A DNA stretch of 64,000 nt from an uncultured bacterium (GCA_902777855.1 CACYVN010000002.1:84217-148216); one strand, 5' to 3'. Positions 45,693 to 55,070 are shown, counted from the stretch's first letter. Numbers and translations are program-made. The notes: generated from the sequence alone by a model not told the origin.

Positions 45693-45984
45693 GTTTAATG
45701 TCCCGTTTATATATTTTGTGGGCATGCTACTACAACAATCTACAATCTTAATTGTTTCGTTCGGCAGAGTGCATCGAGGCTTTGCTCGGCGGTAAAAAAA
45801 AAGACCTCTTTCGAGGTCAGGTTGGTTATTTTTGGTTATGTTATAGTATTATGTCAGTTAAAAACTGTATATAGGTTTATTTCCTCTTTTCTTAATTATC
45901 CTCAAGATTTAGTTTTGCCTTTTTTGGCATATATATTTACAAAATTTAACAAATTCTGCATATTTTTGATACTATCATGTATTT
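45693..45984. other. Gene-free region with minus-strand terminator
   Basis: Just under 300 bases without a credible coding frame. It contains a minus-strand rho-independent terminator (45794-45818) that no annotated minus gene needs, and a small TGCC/GGCA hairpin near 45920-45935. It ends at the leaderless -10 box (TATCAT, 45973-45978) of the YkgJ gene. Confidence 0.5.
45794..45818 (-). terminator. Orphan minus-strand terminator
   Basis: GACCTC/GAGGTC stem (45803-45808 with 45813-45818), TTTC loop, and on the minus strand nine T (45794-45802). The nearest minus-strand gene ends at 46418, beyond an intervening plus-strand gene. Confidence 0.65.
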
Positions 45985-46410
45985 ATGTTTGAAAAATTGC
46001 AAAAGTTTATATGGGCAAAGATATTCCGAAAGCATTATTGGCGCACCGGTAAATGCAAAGGCTGCGGGGAGTGTTGTACACATATTTATGTTAAACATTT
46101 TAAGCATGTTTTAAAAGATGAACACGAGTTTGAAAAATTGCAGGGGTTATTCAGTTTTTATTCGGGGTTAAATATTATCGGCAAAGACGAACTTGGGTTA
46201 ATTTTTGAGTGTAAACATCTTGATAACGAAACAAAACGTTGTAAAATACACTTTTGGCGCCCGCCGATTTGCAGACGCTACCCACAGGAAGAACTTTTTG
46301 CAATGGGCGGAACTCTCTCTGATAATTGTGGTTTCAAAATGGAGCCGATTATTCCGTTCAAAGAAGTTCTGCATAAACTTGAAAAAAAGAAAAAGTTTAA
46401 TATCCGATAA
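45985..46410 (+). CDS. YkgJ-family cysteine-cluster protein
   Basis: 141 residues. CKGCGECC (24-31), then CKHLDNETKRCKIH and RPPICRRYP: the eight-cysteine YkgJ pattern thought to bind zinc or an iron-sulfur cluster. Function in the cell is not established. The -10 box TATCAT ends six bases before the ATG and there is no ribosome site, so probably leaderless. Convergent with the FAD dehydrogenase gene eight bases away. Confidence 0.88.
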   Translation: MFEKLQKFIWAKIFRKHYWRTGKCKGCGECCTHIYVKHFKHVLKDEHEFEKLQGLFSFYSGLNIIGKDELGLIFECKHLDNETKRCKIHFWRPPICRRYPQEELFAMGGTLSDNCGFKMEPIIPFKEVLHKLEKKKKFNIR

Positions 46411-46417
46411 TTTTTAA

Positions 46418-47794
46418 TTATCCTCTTTCGCAGATGGTTCTTGCAACGTATACACCGGATGCCGAAGCCTGCAAGAGTCCTCTTGTTACCCCTGCACCGT
46501 CACCGATTGTGAACAGATTTTTTACGCCTTCAGTTTCAAGTTCATTCGTGAGTTTTACTCTTGCAGAATAGAATTTGACTTCTATACCATAAAGTAAAGT
46601 ATATCTTGATGCTGTTCCCGGGCAAAGTTTATCAAGTGCTTTGAGCATTTCAATAATACTTGTCATTTGTCTGTAAGGAATAACAAGACTCAAATCTCCC
46701 GGAGTTGCACAGGTAAGTGTCGGAGTAATTACGCTTGATTTAATTCTTTCCGGAGTCGAGCGTCTTCCTTCTAATAAATCACCGAATCTTTGAACTAAAA
46801 TCCCTCCTCCGAGCATGTTTGCAAGTCTTGCAATATGCTGACCGTATTGTATAGGTTCTTTAAACGGTTCTGTGAATTTTTCGCTGACTAAAAGCGCAAA
46901 GTTAGTGTTCGGAGTTTTAAAGTTTGCATAACTGTGACCGTTTACTGTTGCAATGCCGGAATAATTTTCCTGTACAACTTCACCATTCGGGTTCATACAG
47001 AAGGTTCTGACTTCGTCCCCAAATGTTGGTGAATGATAAATAAGTTTTGATTCGTATAATTTAGATGTAAGCGGTTCAAATACCGGCGCAGGAAGTTCTA
47101 CTCTGACTCCGACATCAACCGCATTATTAACCATGCCTATTTTGTGTTTTGCAAATTCCTGAGTTAACCAGTCTGCACCTTCTCTTCCGGGGGCAATGAT
47201 TGTATATTCCGCACAAATCGTTTCACCGTTATCAAGTTCAATACCTTTAACCTGTTCACATTCAACGATTAATGATTTTGCGCTGACGTTATTTAAAATT
47301 GTTATTCTTTCGTCAAGATAATCCTGCATATTTTTAAGAACATCCAAACTTCTTTCTGTTCCCAAATGCCTAACAGGAGAATGAACAAGTTTGAGTTCTG
47401 CAAGCACCGCCTGATGTTCAAGTTCTTCAAAAACTTTTATATCTGTGCCGAAAACTTCATCTGTTGCTCCGTATTTTAAATATAAATCATCAGCATAACC
47501 GATTAAATCCTCAGCTTGTTTTCTTGACATATATTCAGCCAAATGTCCGCCGACATCGGGAGTAAGGGTTAATTTTCCGTCAGAGAATGCGCCTGCACCA
47601 CCCCATCCACAAAGCAGACCGCACTTTTTGCAGTTTACGCATTTTGGAGAGCCCTGTCTTAACGGACATTTTCTTGTTTCAATTCTCTGTCCTTTTTCAA
47701 TTAAAACTACTTTCCATTCGGGTTTTAATTTCATTATTTCCAAAGCGGCAAAAATTCCCGCAGGTCCTGCTCCGATTATTGCGACATTATACAT
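46418..47794 (-). CDS. FAD-dependent dehydrogenase (COG2509-like)
   Basis: 458 residues from the ATG at 47794, chosen for AAAGGG upstream and because the FAD fold begins at once: AIIGAGPAGIFAALE (about 5-19). A Cys-rich KCPLRQG..CVNCKKCGLLCGWGGAGAFSDGKL segment and a C-terminal FTIGDGAGVTRGLLQA segment are typical of the family of putative NAD-utilising flavoprotein dehydrogenases. The four close cysteines (KCVNCKKCG..CG) may bind a metal or cluster. Substrate unknown. Confidence 0.88.
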   Translation of the reverse strand: MYNVAIIGAGPAGIFAALEIMKLKPEWKVVLIEKGQRIETRKCPLRQGSPKCVNCKKCGLLCGWGGAGAFSDGKLTLTPDVGGHLAEYMSRKQAEDLIGYADDLYLKYGATDEVFGTDIKVFEELEHQAVLAELKLVHSPVRHLGTERSLDVLKNMQDYLDERITILNNVSAKSLIVECEQVKGIELDNGETICAEYTIIAPGREGADWLTQEFAKHKIGMVNNAVDVGVRVELPAPVFEPLTSKLYESKLIYHSPTFGDEVRTFCMNPNGEVVQENYSGIATVNGHSYANFKTPNTNFALLVSEKFTEPFKEPIQYGQHIARLANMLGGGILVQRFGDLLEGRRSTPERIKSSVITPTLTCATPGDLSLVIPYRQMTSIIEMLKALDKLCPGTASRYTLLYGIEVKFYSARVKLTNELETEGVKNLFTIGDGAGVTRGLLQASASGVYVARTICERG

Positions 47795-47817
47795 CTTTTT
47801 CCCTTTCAAACTTTCTG

Positions 47818-47875
47818 TTCCCTTCAGAGGGAAGTACGCCACAGGCGGATAGGGGGTTAAACCTCTACACACCCA
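47818..47875. repeat. Short dispersed intergenic sequence with hairpin
   Basis: TTCCCTTCAGAGGGAA forms a hairpin and is followed by GC-richer sequence (GCCACAGGCGGATAGGGGG) unlike its surroundings. A partly similar CCCTTCCC/GGGAA stretch lies at 31905-31934. It looks like an intergenic repeat; the copy number cannot be judged from this window. Confidence 0.35.
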
Positions 47876-47920
47876 GCCAATCAAGTCTATCTCAAACAAA
47901 GTTTAATTTCAAGAAGCGGA

Positions 47921-48733
47921 TTAAGACTTGCCGTTTTTCTCTTTTGCTTCATCTCTTTTTTGTATATCGTGTCCCCATTCATTAAGGGTTAATAAGAATA
48001 ATAAAATTAAATTTAATTTGCGCCACATATCATTTTTTGTGGTAAAAAATTCAAAATTATCAAGTTCGTCCTGAGCTTTTAATTCATCTTGATATCTTTT
48101 TGTATTTTCTTTATTGAGAACAATTTTTTTACCTTTTTCAAGTTTATATAATTCACCGTTAGATTTTCTGCCAAAAATATATTTTTGATTTTCCTTATTG
48201 CGTACAAAAATTTCAAATTCTTCAGGGTTTTGCGGATTAAAAACAGCCCTGTACTTTAATAAGGTGTTATCGGATTTGAAATATCCAAAAAGCATATTAT
48301 CGCTATTTTGAGATGTACTAACATCAAATTCAATTTTTTTGTTGTTATCAAGAGTTAGTTTAATATTATAATTTCCTAAACCTTTAGATTTAATAACAGG
48401 TTTGTCTACATCCGCAAGTCTGTTGAGGTGATGTGCAGGGATTGTCATTCCGAGTTTTGAAACATCTTCAAAATATTCATTCAATGTTCTCTCTTGTTGC
48501 TTGATTCTTTCAGGTTTAAAATATTCCTGTGTCGAGGGATCATTAGCTACTGCAAGTGCAATCAGTCCAAATAGTACACTTTTGCGTAACCACTCAGGCA
48601 AATTATTTTTATTACTGTTATTGTCCTTTGGTTTCCCTGGTTCATAGCTTTTACGCCAATCAGCATTGATTGGTGCAGAACCTCTGAAATTTATACTTTT
48701 ATGCCCATAATTTGATATCGGTGAAATCTTCAT
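47921..48733 (-). CDS. Lineage-type hypothetical membrane protein with NFRG tag
   Basis: 270 residues. The N-terminus MKISPISNYGHKSINFRG carries the short (S/N)F(K/R/T)G tag also seen in two other proteins of this window. One membrane segment lies near 51-65 (SVLFGLIALAVA) and another near 236-250 (KLNLILLFLLTLNEWG). Between them is a soluble beta-rich region of about 150 residues (YNIKLTLDNNKKIEFDV, YIFGRKSNGELYKL). Function unknown. Confidence 0.7.
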   Translation of the reverse strand: MKISPISNYGHKSINFRGSAPINADWRKSYEPGKPKDNNSNKNNLPEWLRKSVLFGLIALAVANDPSTQEYFKPERIKQQERTLNEYFEDVSKLGMTIPAHHLNRLADVDKPVIKSKGLGNYNIKLTLDNNKKIEFDVSTSQNSDNMLFGYFKSDNTLLKYRAVFNPQNPEEFEIFVRNKENQKYIFGRKSNGELYKLEKGKKIVLNKENTKRYQDELKAQDELDNFEFFTTKNDMWRKLNLILLFLLTLNEWGHDIQKRDEAKEKNGKS

Positions 48734-48775
48734 GATGCTTTTTATAATGATGGAACAAAAAATTTTTTGCTAAAT

Positions 48776-48970
48776 TTATTTTTTCTTTGATGCTTTTTTG
48801 AGCGTTTTTGTGTAATGTATTCCGCCTTTACCGGCATTAAGGGTCGTTTTTCCTTTAGGATCAACAGAAATTCGGCACCCTTTTACTCCGAAAGAAATAC
48901 CTATTCCTGATTTTGAAATATTTATTCTGAACAAACCCAAATTTATACTTTTTTTGAAATAAAATCCCAT
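48776..48970 (-). CDS. DUF4236 small protein
   Basis: 64 residues matching DUF4236 along its length: MGFYFKKSINLGLFRINISKSGIGISFGVKG and NAGKGGIHYTK. Members are small basic beta-rich proteins of unknown role, often near phage or signalling genes. Lys-rich C-terminus. No overlap with neighbours. Confidence 0.8.
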   Translation of the reverse strand: MGFYFKKSINLGLFRINISKSGIGISFGVKGCRISVDPKGKTTLNAGKGGIHYTKTLKKASKKK

Positions 48971-49017
48971 AAACTCAATCCTGTACTATATTGTGTTGAT
49001 TTTATAATATCATATTT

Positions 49018-49779
49018 CTATACTTTTGCAACGGTTTGAACAGAGGAGCTTTTTATTGCCTGAACAAGTGAAAAATAAAGCATCGGGTGAACATTACCCT
49101 TTTGAACTTCATTATATATTATTCCTAAAGCCTGTTTTGGAGTCAAAGCATCTTTATAAACACGGTTTTCTGTAAGTGCGGAATATTTATCCGCAAGATT
49201 AAGTATTTGCAGATTAATATCCGGAACAAATCTTTTGTTATCTTCCAAATTGTCATGGTGATGACGGATTAAAGCTAAAACTTCATCATTCACTCCGCTG
49301 TTTTTGAGTAATTGATATCCTAATTCCGAGTGAAGATGCATAATTTTAAATTCTTCATCCGTTAATTTACCGTTTTTGTTCAAAATCTCCGGTGGAATAA
49401 GAACTTTACCGAAATCGTGAAGCATAGCTCCGTCTTTCAGGTCTTTGAGATTAACCTGACTTTTAAGAGCCGGTGGAAGAACCTTGTAAATTTTGGCGCA
49501 AATTTCCGCACTATCCCGGCAATGCCCTTGTTTAAGATCTAAAAGCTCATTCATATTTAATCTGATAGGCAGCTTGTTTTTACTAATTATTTCTTTTAAT
49601 TCCCTATTTTGGACTATTGACATCATAATATATTTTTCATCAAAAAAACGCTCAACAGAATTATTTTGGAAACTGTCATTGCCTGTTTTGTTTCCAAAGG
49701 GTACACTGTAATTGTTATTTAATTTTACCGGAGTTGCCGAACCTGTCAGCAGACGCCAGGGATTAAAATTAATTCCCAC
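49018..49779 (-). CDS. HD-domain (HD-GYP-like) phosphohydrolase
   Basis: 253 residues. HD core: GHCRDSAEIC, AMLHDFGKVLIPPEIL (His-Asp pair), a downstream His in LHSELGYQLL, and RHHHDNLE where cyclic-di-GMP phosphodiesterases have HHE.WDG.GYP. The GYP motif is missing, so activity on c-di-GMP is doubtful; a related phosphohydrolase or sensor is likelier. N-terminal 40 residues are disordered and Asn-rich. A GGDEF protein is encoded further right (56545). Confidence 0.82.
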   Translation of the reverse strand: MGINFNPWRLLTGSATPVKLNNNYSVPFGNKTGNDSFQNNSVERFFDEKYIMMSIVQNRELKEIISKNKLPIRLNMNELLDLKQGHCRDSAEICAKIYKVLPPALKSQVNLKDLKDGAMLHDFGKVLIPPEILNKNGKLTDEEFKIMHLHSELGYQLLKNSGVNDEVLALIRHHHDNLEDNKRFVPDINLQILNLADKYSALTENRVYKDALTPKQALGIIYNEVQKGNVHPMLYFSLVQAIKSSSVQTVAKV

Positions 49780-49918
49780 TAAAAGACCACACTATTAATT
49801 TCACACACGTATTACTACACGTATATATAAAGTATTTTTTTGAACGTAAATTGCATGAAATAAAAATTTTGTAAAGAAATCGTAATAAAAAATAAATAAG
49901 TGTTACCATAAAAGCATT

Positions 49919-50833
49919 ATGGAAGAGATAAAACATGTACTAATATGCGGGATAGGAGCAATCGGTTCTATTTATGCCGATAAAATCAGCTGTTATGACA
50001 ACAATAATTTGAAAATTCTTGTTGATAAATCAAGATACGAAAAATATTTAAAAACTCCGAAGGTATTTAATGGCAAAGAATTAAAACTTAATTATATATT
50101 GCCGGAAAATGCTGATTTTAAAGCAGATTTAATCATTATAGCAACAAAATATGACGGCTTAAATGATGCGGTGAAAAATATTAAAAATTTTATAAAAGAA
50201 AATACAATAATACTTTCACTCTTAAATGGTGTTACAAGCGAAGATTTGATTGCGCAAAAATATGGAATACGGCATGTTGTTCATTCATATTTTATTGGTC
50301 ACAGTGCAATGAGAAACGGGAACGATATCACATTTGATGGCAGGGGAGATATTGTTTTTGGGGTTTTAAATTCTGATGTTACAGATAAAAATTATGAAAA
50401 TATTTTGAAAAATTATTTTGATAAAGTCGGTATAGATTACAAAATTTCTGATGATATTGAACGTTCAATGTGGCTGAAATTTATGCTGAATGTCAGCTCA
50501 AATCAGCTTTCTGCAATTTTGCATACAACTTTTGGTCAAATGCAGAAAAGTGAAAAAATCAGAAAACTTTTGAAAAATATCATGTTTGAAGTTCTTGATA
50601 TTGCCAAAGCCAAAGGGGTAAAAAATACTCAAACAATGGTTGCGGAGGCTTTTAAAGCTTTTGATGCTATGATTCCTGATGGTAAAACATCCATGCTGCA
50701 AGATATTGAAGCTGGAAGAAAAACAGAAGTTGAGATGTTTGCGGGCTCAGTTATAAAAATGGGTGAAAAATACTGTGTTCCGACTCCATACAACAAATTT
50801 TTTAAAGAAATGATAGAAATAATTGAAGAATAA
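49919..50833 (+). CDS. panE: Ketopantoate reductase family protein
   Basis: 304 residues. NADP-binding GIGAIGS (11-17), ATKYDGLNDAVKNI, LLNGVTSEDLI, a conserved Lys in MWLKFMLNVSSNQL, and C-terminal PTPYNKFF. It reduces 2-dehydropantoate to pantoate for coenzyme A. The family contains other 2-hydroxyacid enzymes, so the exact substrate is not certain. The upstream AT-rich region has TACCAT nine bases before the ATG and no ribosome site, so the leader is very short or absent. Confidence 0.85.
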   Translation: MEEIKHVLICGIGAIGSIYADKISCYDNNNLKILVDKSRYEKYLKTPKVFNGKELKLNYILPENADFKADLIIIATKYDGLNDAVKNIKNFIKENTIILSLLNGVTSEDLIAQKYGIRHVVHSYFIGHSAMRNGNDITFDGRGDIVFGVLNSDVTDKNYENILKNYFDKVGIDYKISDDIERSMWLKFMLNVSSNQLSAILHTTFGQMQKSEKIRKLLKNIMFEVLDIAKAKGVKNTQTMVAEAFKAFDAMIPDGKTSMLQDIEAGRKTEVEMFAGSVIKMGEKYCVPTPYNKFFKEMIEIIEE

Positions 50834-50921
50834 TTTAAAAATTATTACAATTTTATTTGCCCTCTTTACAAAATCAGGAAATTAATTTATACTACATAAG
50901 TAGTAAATTACGGGTGTGGAA

Positions 50922-51197
50922 ATGTTAGTAAGTTTGATGGCAAGATTAAATGCAATAAACACAATGCATAATGCACAGTGGTCGATGATGCAGAACAGTC
51001 GTAACATGATGCAGATTGCAAGAAATTTGTCTTTCGGCGGTTATGATATGCAAGCTCTGCATAATTTGGATACCCGTTTTGCGTTGAATAATGAACGAAA
51101 TCAAACTTTATATATGATTGCATTTGCCCAGGAAAAAGCAATAGCACAAAAAATGGCGCAGGAAGCCAAAAATAACAAAATATCCTATACTGCATAG
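50922..51197 (+). CDS. Small Met/Asn/Gln-rich hypothetical protein
   Basis: 91 residues from the ATG at 50922 (a GTG two codons earlier is possible). Very rich in Met, Asn, Gln and Ala (NAQWSMMQNSRNMMQIARN), predicted all-helical and amphipathic. No family recognised. A perfect terminator follows, so it is a stand-alone gene despite being short. Confidence 0.65.
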   Translation: MLVSLMARLNAINTMHNAQWSMMQNSRNMMQIARNLSFGGYDMQALHNLDTRFALNNERNQTLYMIAFAQEKAIAQKMAQEAKNNKISYTA

Positions 51198-51215
51198 TTT
51201 ATGAATAATATAATA

Positions 51216-51248
51216 AAAAGCCTTCCATAAAATGGAAGGCTTTTTTTT
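51216..51248. terminator. Strong bidirectional terminator
   Basis: AAAAGCCTTCCAT/ATGGAAGGC stem (51220-51228 with 51232-51240), A-rich on one side and T8 on the other. It ends the 50922 gene and, from the other side, the thioredoxin gene. Confidence 0.9.
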
Positions 51249-51263
51249 GTTATAGTTCAATTA

Positions 51264-51794
51264 CTATTTATTCTTTTTATGAAAATCATTCAAAAGTTCA
51301 TTCAATTTTGACATATCGCCAAAGTTTTCGTTTTTCAGCTGTTCACGTTTGTCTGTTTTAGTATTAACCATAAATACAGTCGGGAATGCAGCGATTTCAT
51401 ATTTTTTAACTGCATCTTCGTATTTTTTGTCTTCTACGTTAACTTTAACAAAATTGAAATGATCTTTGTGATTTTTGTAAAGTTCTTCAAAAATAGGCAT
51501 GAATCTTACACAGAAACCGCACCAATCAGCATAGAATAAAACTATCATAGGTTTTTTAGCCTTAACTGCTTTTTCGTAAGGCATACCGAATTTATATTCT
51601 GATGGTTTTTTGGTTGGTTCGTTAGAATCCGGTTGAGCAGGTGCTTCTGCTGCCGGTTGAGCAGATGGTGCTGCACCGTTTGTTAATAAACCTTTTACCT
51701 GATAACCTGTAACTGCGCTGAAAGTTGTAGCTGCAGCTACAAGTGTTAATAAACCCATTTTCAATGCTTCTTTTGCATTAAAATTTTCTGACAT
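51264..51794 (-). CDS. Membrane-anchored thioredoxin-like protein
   Basis: 176 residues. An N-terminal membrane segment (about 12-30, KMGLLTLVAAATTFSAVTG) is followed by an Ala/Pro-rich linker (about 38-62) and a thioredoxin fold with WCGFC (91-95) and the cis-proline loop AAFPTVFMVN. The active-site GF dipeptide differs from thioredoxin's GP, as in many envelope thiol reductases. It probably works on the outer face of the cytoplasmic membrane. AGGTATTAAGAC lies before the ATG. Monocistronic. Confidence 0.9.
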   Translation of the reverse strand: MSENFNAKEALKMGLLTLVAAATTFSAVTGYQVKGLLTNGAAPSAQPAAEAPAQPDSNEPTKKPSEYKFGMPYEKAVKAKKPMIVLFYADWCGFCVRFMPIFEELYKNHKDHFNFVKVNVEDKKYEDAVKKYEIAAFPTVFMVNTKTDKREQLKNENFGDMSKLNELLNDFHKKNK

Positions 51795-51904
51795 GTCTTA
51801 ATACCTCCGTTAAATAAATACCCTTTAATATTATTACAAACAAGATTAAGTGTGCAATCAAAACTTTTTTTGTAAATTTATTTTAATATTTCTTAATACA
51901 TGAC

Positions 51905-51933
51905 TTGAGAAAATATATATCATAGTATATACT
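51905..51933 (+). promoter_or_regulatory. Promoter of the sigma-factor gene
   Basis: TTGAGA (51905-51910), 17-base spacer, TATACT (51928-51933). It implies a leader of about 88 bases. Confidence 0.65.
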
Positions 51934-51961
51934 AAATATATACCCAAAGAAATATCTCGTG

Positions 51962-51992
51962 TTACCCCAAATGCGGCAAAAGTGCCGTGGGA
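51962..51992 (+). other. Hairpin in the sigma-factor leader
   Basis: GCGGCA with TGCCGT (about 51973-51978 with 51983-51988), extended by CCC/GGG outside. It sits in the 5' leader, about 35 bases before the start codon, and contrasts with the AT-rich surroundings. No riboswitch family recognised. Confidence 0.4.
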
Positions 51993-52027
51993 TTTGTGTT
52001 GTAAAAAAATAAGAGGAGTTTAATGTT

Positions 52028-52930
52028 ATGAGCAATGAACAGAAGGTTATTCGCATGAAAAAATGTTATCAGGGTGTAGAAAGAAGAAGCATACCAAGAG
52101 ATGAAAATGATGAATTGAATACATATTTAAGAGAAATTTCTTTATATCCTCAATTATCATTTGAAGAAGAAACCGAGTTGTGCAAAAGAATTGAAAATGG
52201 TGATGTTCAGGCAAAGCAGGAATTAATCAGGGCAAATTTGAAACTGGTTGTTACTATTGCAAGAAAAACTATTCACATGTCAGGGTTGCCGTTTGTTGAT
52301 TTAATTCAGGAAGGCAATTTGGGTTTGATGGTTGCAGCTGAAAAATTTAACTATAAACTTGGTTACAAATTTGCAACTTATGCCGGCTGGTGGATTAAAC
52401 AAGCGATGTTTAAAGCAATTTCCGAGCAGTCTCACTGCATGAAAATCCCTGTTTATATTCAGGAAACACTTTCAAAATATTCAAAAATCAAATACCAAAT
52501 GGAGCAGACATCAAATAATCAGGTAAAAGTTGAGGATGTGGCAAAAGAAATGAATGTTGCACCGGAAAAAATTGAAATGTTTTTATCGGCTTACACTAAA
52601 ACTGTTTCAATAGAAAACGGAATTGAAAAAAATGACGGCAAAGAACTTAATGTTGCGGATATTTTGGCTGATGAAAAAGCACAAATTAGTGAAAATGTTG
52701 AATATCAGTCATTGAAAAATGATATTAACAACGTAATTGCAACTCTTAAAGAAAGAGAAAGAGATGTTGTACGTATGCGTTTTGGTTTAGATGACAGTGA
52801 AAAATTTACCCTTGAAGAAATCGGAAATCTTTATGGTGTAACAAAAGAATGCATCCGTCAGACAGAACTTCGAGCACTCAAAAAACTAAAAGCAACAGGT
52901 TCGGAACTTCTGGCATGTTATATAAGTTAA
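52028..52930 (+). CDS. RNA polymerase sigma-70 family factor, SigA/RpoD-like group 2
   Basis: 300 residues. Regions 1.2 ([17 protein letters not shown]), 2 ([64 protein letters not shown]), 3 and 4 ([15 protein letters not shown], then [18 protein letters not shown]). Too short for the main RpoD; size and motif set match group 2 factors, which cyanobacteria have in number. In the recognition helix the usual CIRQIE/A reads CIRQTE. GAGGAG precedes the ATG. Confidence 0.9.
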   Translation: MSNEQKVIRMKKCYQGVERRSIPRDENDELNTYLREISLYPQLSFEEETELCKRIENGDVQAKQELIRANLKLVVTIARKTIHMSGLPFVDLIQEGNLGLMVAAEKFNYKLGYKFATYAGWWIKQAMFKAISEQSHCMKIPVYIQETLSKYSKIKYQMEQTSNNQVKVEDVAKEMNVAPEKIEMFLSAYTKTVSIENGIEKNDGKELNVADILADEKAQISENVEYQSLKNDINNVIATLKERERDVVRMRFGLDDSEKFTLEEIGNLYGVTKECIRQTELRALKKLKATGSELLACYIS

Positions 52931-52968
52931 AATATAATTTCTCGTGTTTATTGTGATCCTTTCAAAAA

Positions 52969-52995
52969 ACCGCAACTCTAAAAAAGAATTGCGGT
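52969..52995 (+). terminator. Terminator after the sigma-factor gene
   Basis: ACCGCAA (52969-52975) pairs with TTGCGGT (52989-52995), with partial pairing inside. Only a short T-rich tail follows, so moderate strength. Confidence 0.55.
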
Positions 52996-53021
52996 ATTTC
53001 TATATAATTTTAATTTTAATT

Positions 53022-53369
53022 TTAATCAAGATCTTTAGCGAGAGTTTTAATTACATCAGCAACTAATTCTATATGACTTTCTTCATTAGATTTTTTTAAT
53101 GCTTTTTTTAATACTGTTAAAGGTCCAAAAAATAAATTTTCTTTAAATGTTTTTCCAGCAACTTCTGCATAAATTTTTGGTTTTTCTACATCTCCACCCA
53201 AATAAACATCAGTATGTGCTTTATTTGCAGCTAATTTTTCAAGTAATTTATCTGCCTTTCTAAAACCGTTCCAACCAAGTTTTGTTGCAAGAATATATTC
53301 TATATGACTGTAATTCGGATGACATTGCAACCCTTTAAAACTTTGACTATTCACACTTTGAACCTGCAT
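53022..53369 (-). CDS. Lineage-type hypothetical protein with SFKG tag
   Basis: 115 residues. N-terminus MQVQSVNSQSFKGL shows the SFKG tag. The rest is mainly helical (YILATKLGWNGFRKADKLLEKLAANKAH, SHIELVADVIKTLAKDL) with a central strand pair. No signal peptide, membrane segment or recognised domain. The N-terminal tag suggests a shared sorting or assembly feature with other tagged proteins, which is inference. Confidence 0.65.
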   Translation of the reverse strand: MQVQSVNSQSFKGLQCHPNYSHIEYILATKLGWNGFRKADKLLEKLAANKAHTDVYLGGDVEKPKIYAEVAGKTFKENLFFGPLTVLKKALKKSNEESHIELVADVIKTLAKDLD

Positions 53370-53438
53370 AATTAAACTCCTTTTTTATAATTTATAGAAC
53401 ATGAAAAACCCGTAAAAATTTTTTTTGCTATTAAATTT

Positions 53439-53493
53439 AAAAGACCGATTTTGCCATTCTTAACTTTATTAAAAATTTTAAAACCGGTCTTTT
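53439..53493. terminator. Long-armed hairpin downstream of lysS
   Basis: AAAGACCG-ATTTT pairs with AAAAC-CGGTCTTT across a 30-base AT-rich loop (arms 53439-53451 and about 53480-53493). The 3' side is T-rich on both strands. Confidence 0.6.
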
Positions 53494-53508
53494 TATTATT
53501 ATTTTGAA

Positions 53509-55014
53509 TTAGTCTTTTTTCTTTAATGTTGGGAACGCAATGACATCACGAATTGACGGAGAATCAGTTAAAAGCATGACAAGTCTGTCTATACCCATTC
53601 CTAAACCGCCCATTGGTGGAACTCCATGTTCTAATGCGCAAATATAATCTTCGTCAATCGGCATCGCTTCGTCATCACCCTGAGCCTTAGCCTGCATTTG
53701 TGCTTCAAATCTTGCTCTCTGGTCAATCGGGTCTGTTAATTCAGAAAACGCATTGTCAATTTCCCAGCCGTTAATTCTTGTTTCGAATCTTTCTGTCAAA
53801 CGAGGATTATCTCTGTGAACTTTTGCAAGCGGTGAAATATCTCTCGGATAATCATAAATGTGAATAGGCTGAATCAGTGTCGGTTCAACTTTTTCTTCAA
53901 ATACTTTTTCTACAACCTGACCCCAGTTTGAACATTCTTCTGTATCAATATGAAGCGTTTGAGCTGTTTTTACGGCTTCTTCAAAGGTTTCGATTTTGTT
54001 AAAATCAATTCCTGTTGCTTCTTCAACTGCACCAAGCATGGTTTTTCTGTCCCATGGCGGAGTTAGGTCAATTTCGTTTTCTCCATATTTAATTTTTGTT
54101 GTGCCAAGAACTTCTTTTGCAACGTAAGCAACAAGTTCTTCTATCAAATCCATCATATCGTAGTAATCTACATAAGCCTGATAAAGTTCTATCATAGTAA
54201 ATTCAGGATTATGACGGGTATCAATACCTTCATTTCTGAATGAACGGTTAATTTCAAATATTTTTTCACTCACACCGCCAACCATAAGTCTTTTCAGATA
54301 AAGCTCAGGCGCAATTCTCAGATACATATCCATATCGAGAGTGTTGTGATGAGTGATAAACGGTTTAGCATTAGCTCCGCCTGCCTGCGGATGAAGCATT
54401 GGTGTTTCAACTTCCATAAAACCTTTATTTATAAGAAATTCACGAATCTTTTGAATAATTAAACTTCTTTTTTGGAAAGTTTTACGAACATCTTCATTTG
54501 TAATCATATCAACATATCTTTGACGATATTTTGTTTCAACATCTGTTAAACCATGGAATTTTTCAGGCAATGGTAAAAGTGATTTAGACAAAATTTCCAA
54601 TGATGTTGATTTTATGGTAAGTTCGCCTCTGGGAGTTCTGCGGACTGTGCCCTCAAATCCTACAATGTCGCCAATATCAACAGTTTTTAGTGTTTTTAAG
54701 TTTTCTTCGTCAAGATTTTCTTTGTGAGAGAACACCTGAATTTTGCCTGATGCATCAACAAGGTCAATAAACATTCCGCTGTTGCGGACTGCCATAACAC
54801 GACCTGCGACTTTGTAACTGTCGGATGTTTCTTCCCCAACTGGAAGATCTGCATATTTATTTTGCAAATCCTGTGCCATTATGGTTTTTTCGTATTTATA
54901 GGGATAAGGGTTTAATCCTCTTTCTCTCAAATTGTTTGCTTTTTCAACTCTGATTTGACGGATTCTGTCTTGTGATGAACCTGCTTCATGCGCTATTTCT
55001 TGTATTTCTGCCAT
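53509..55014 (-). CDS. lysS: Lysyl-tRNA synthetase, class II
   Basis: 501 residues, full length. The N-terminal OB-fold anticodon domain (YKVAGRVMAVRNSGMFIDLVDASGKIQVF) is followed by the class II core with RQRYVDMI, FRNEGIDTRHNPEFTMIELYQAY (motif 2) and GMGIDRLVMLLTD (motif 3). Charges tRNA-Lys. Stand-alone transcript bounded by its own terminator. Confidence 0.97.
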   Translation of the reverse strand: MAEIQEIAHEAGSSQDRIRQIRVEKANNLRERGLNPYPYKYEKTIMAQDLQNKYADLPVGEETSDSYKVAGRVMAVRNSGMFIDLVDASGKIQVFSHKENLDEENLKTLKTVDIGDIVGFEGTVRRTPRGELTIKSTSLEILSKSLLPLPEKFHGLTDVETKYRQRYVDMITNEDVRKTFQKRSLIIQKIREFLINKGFMEVETPMLHPQAGGANAKPFITHHNTLDMDMYLRIAPELYLKRLMVGGVSEKIFEINRSFRNEGIDTRHNPEFTMIELYQAYVDYYDMMDLIEELVAYVAKEVLGTTKIKYGENEIDLTPPWDRKTMLGAVEEATGIDFNKIETFEEAVKTAQTLHIDTEECSNWGQVVEKVFEEKVEPTLIQPIHIYDYPRDISPLAKVHRDNPRLTERFETRINGWEIDNAFSELTDPIDQRARFEAQMQAKAQGDDEAMPIDEDYICALEHGVPPMGGLGMGIDRLVMLLTDSPSIRDVIAFPTLKKKD

Positions 55015-55070
55015 TTTTTAACCTCTTTTGTTTTTTAATAAGCAAAATTATCATAGCATAAACAAAATTA

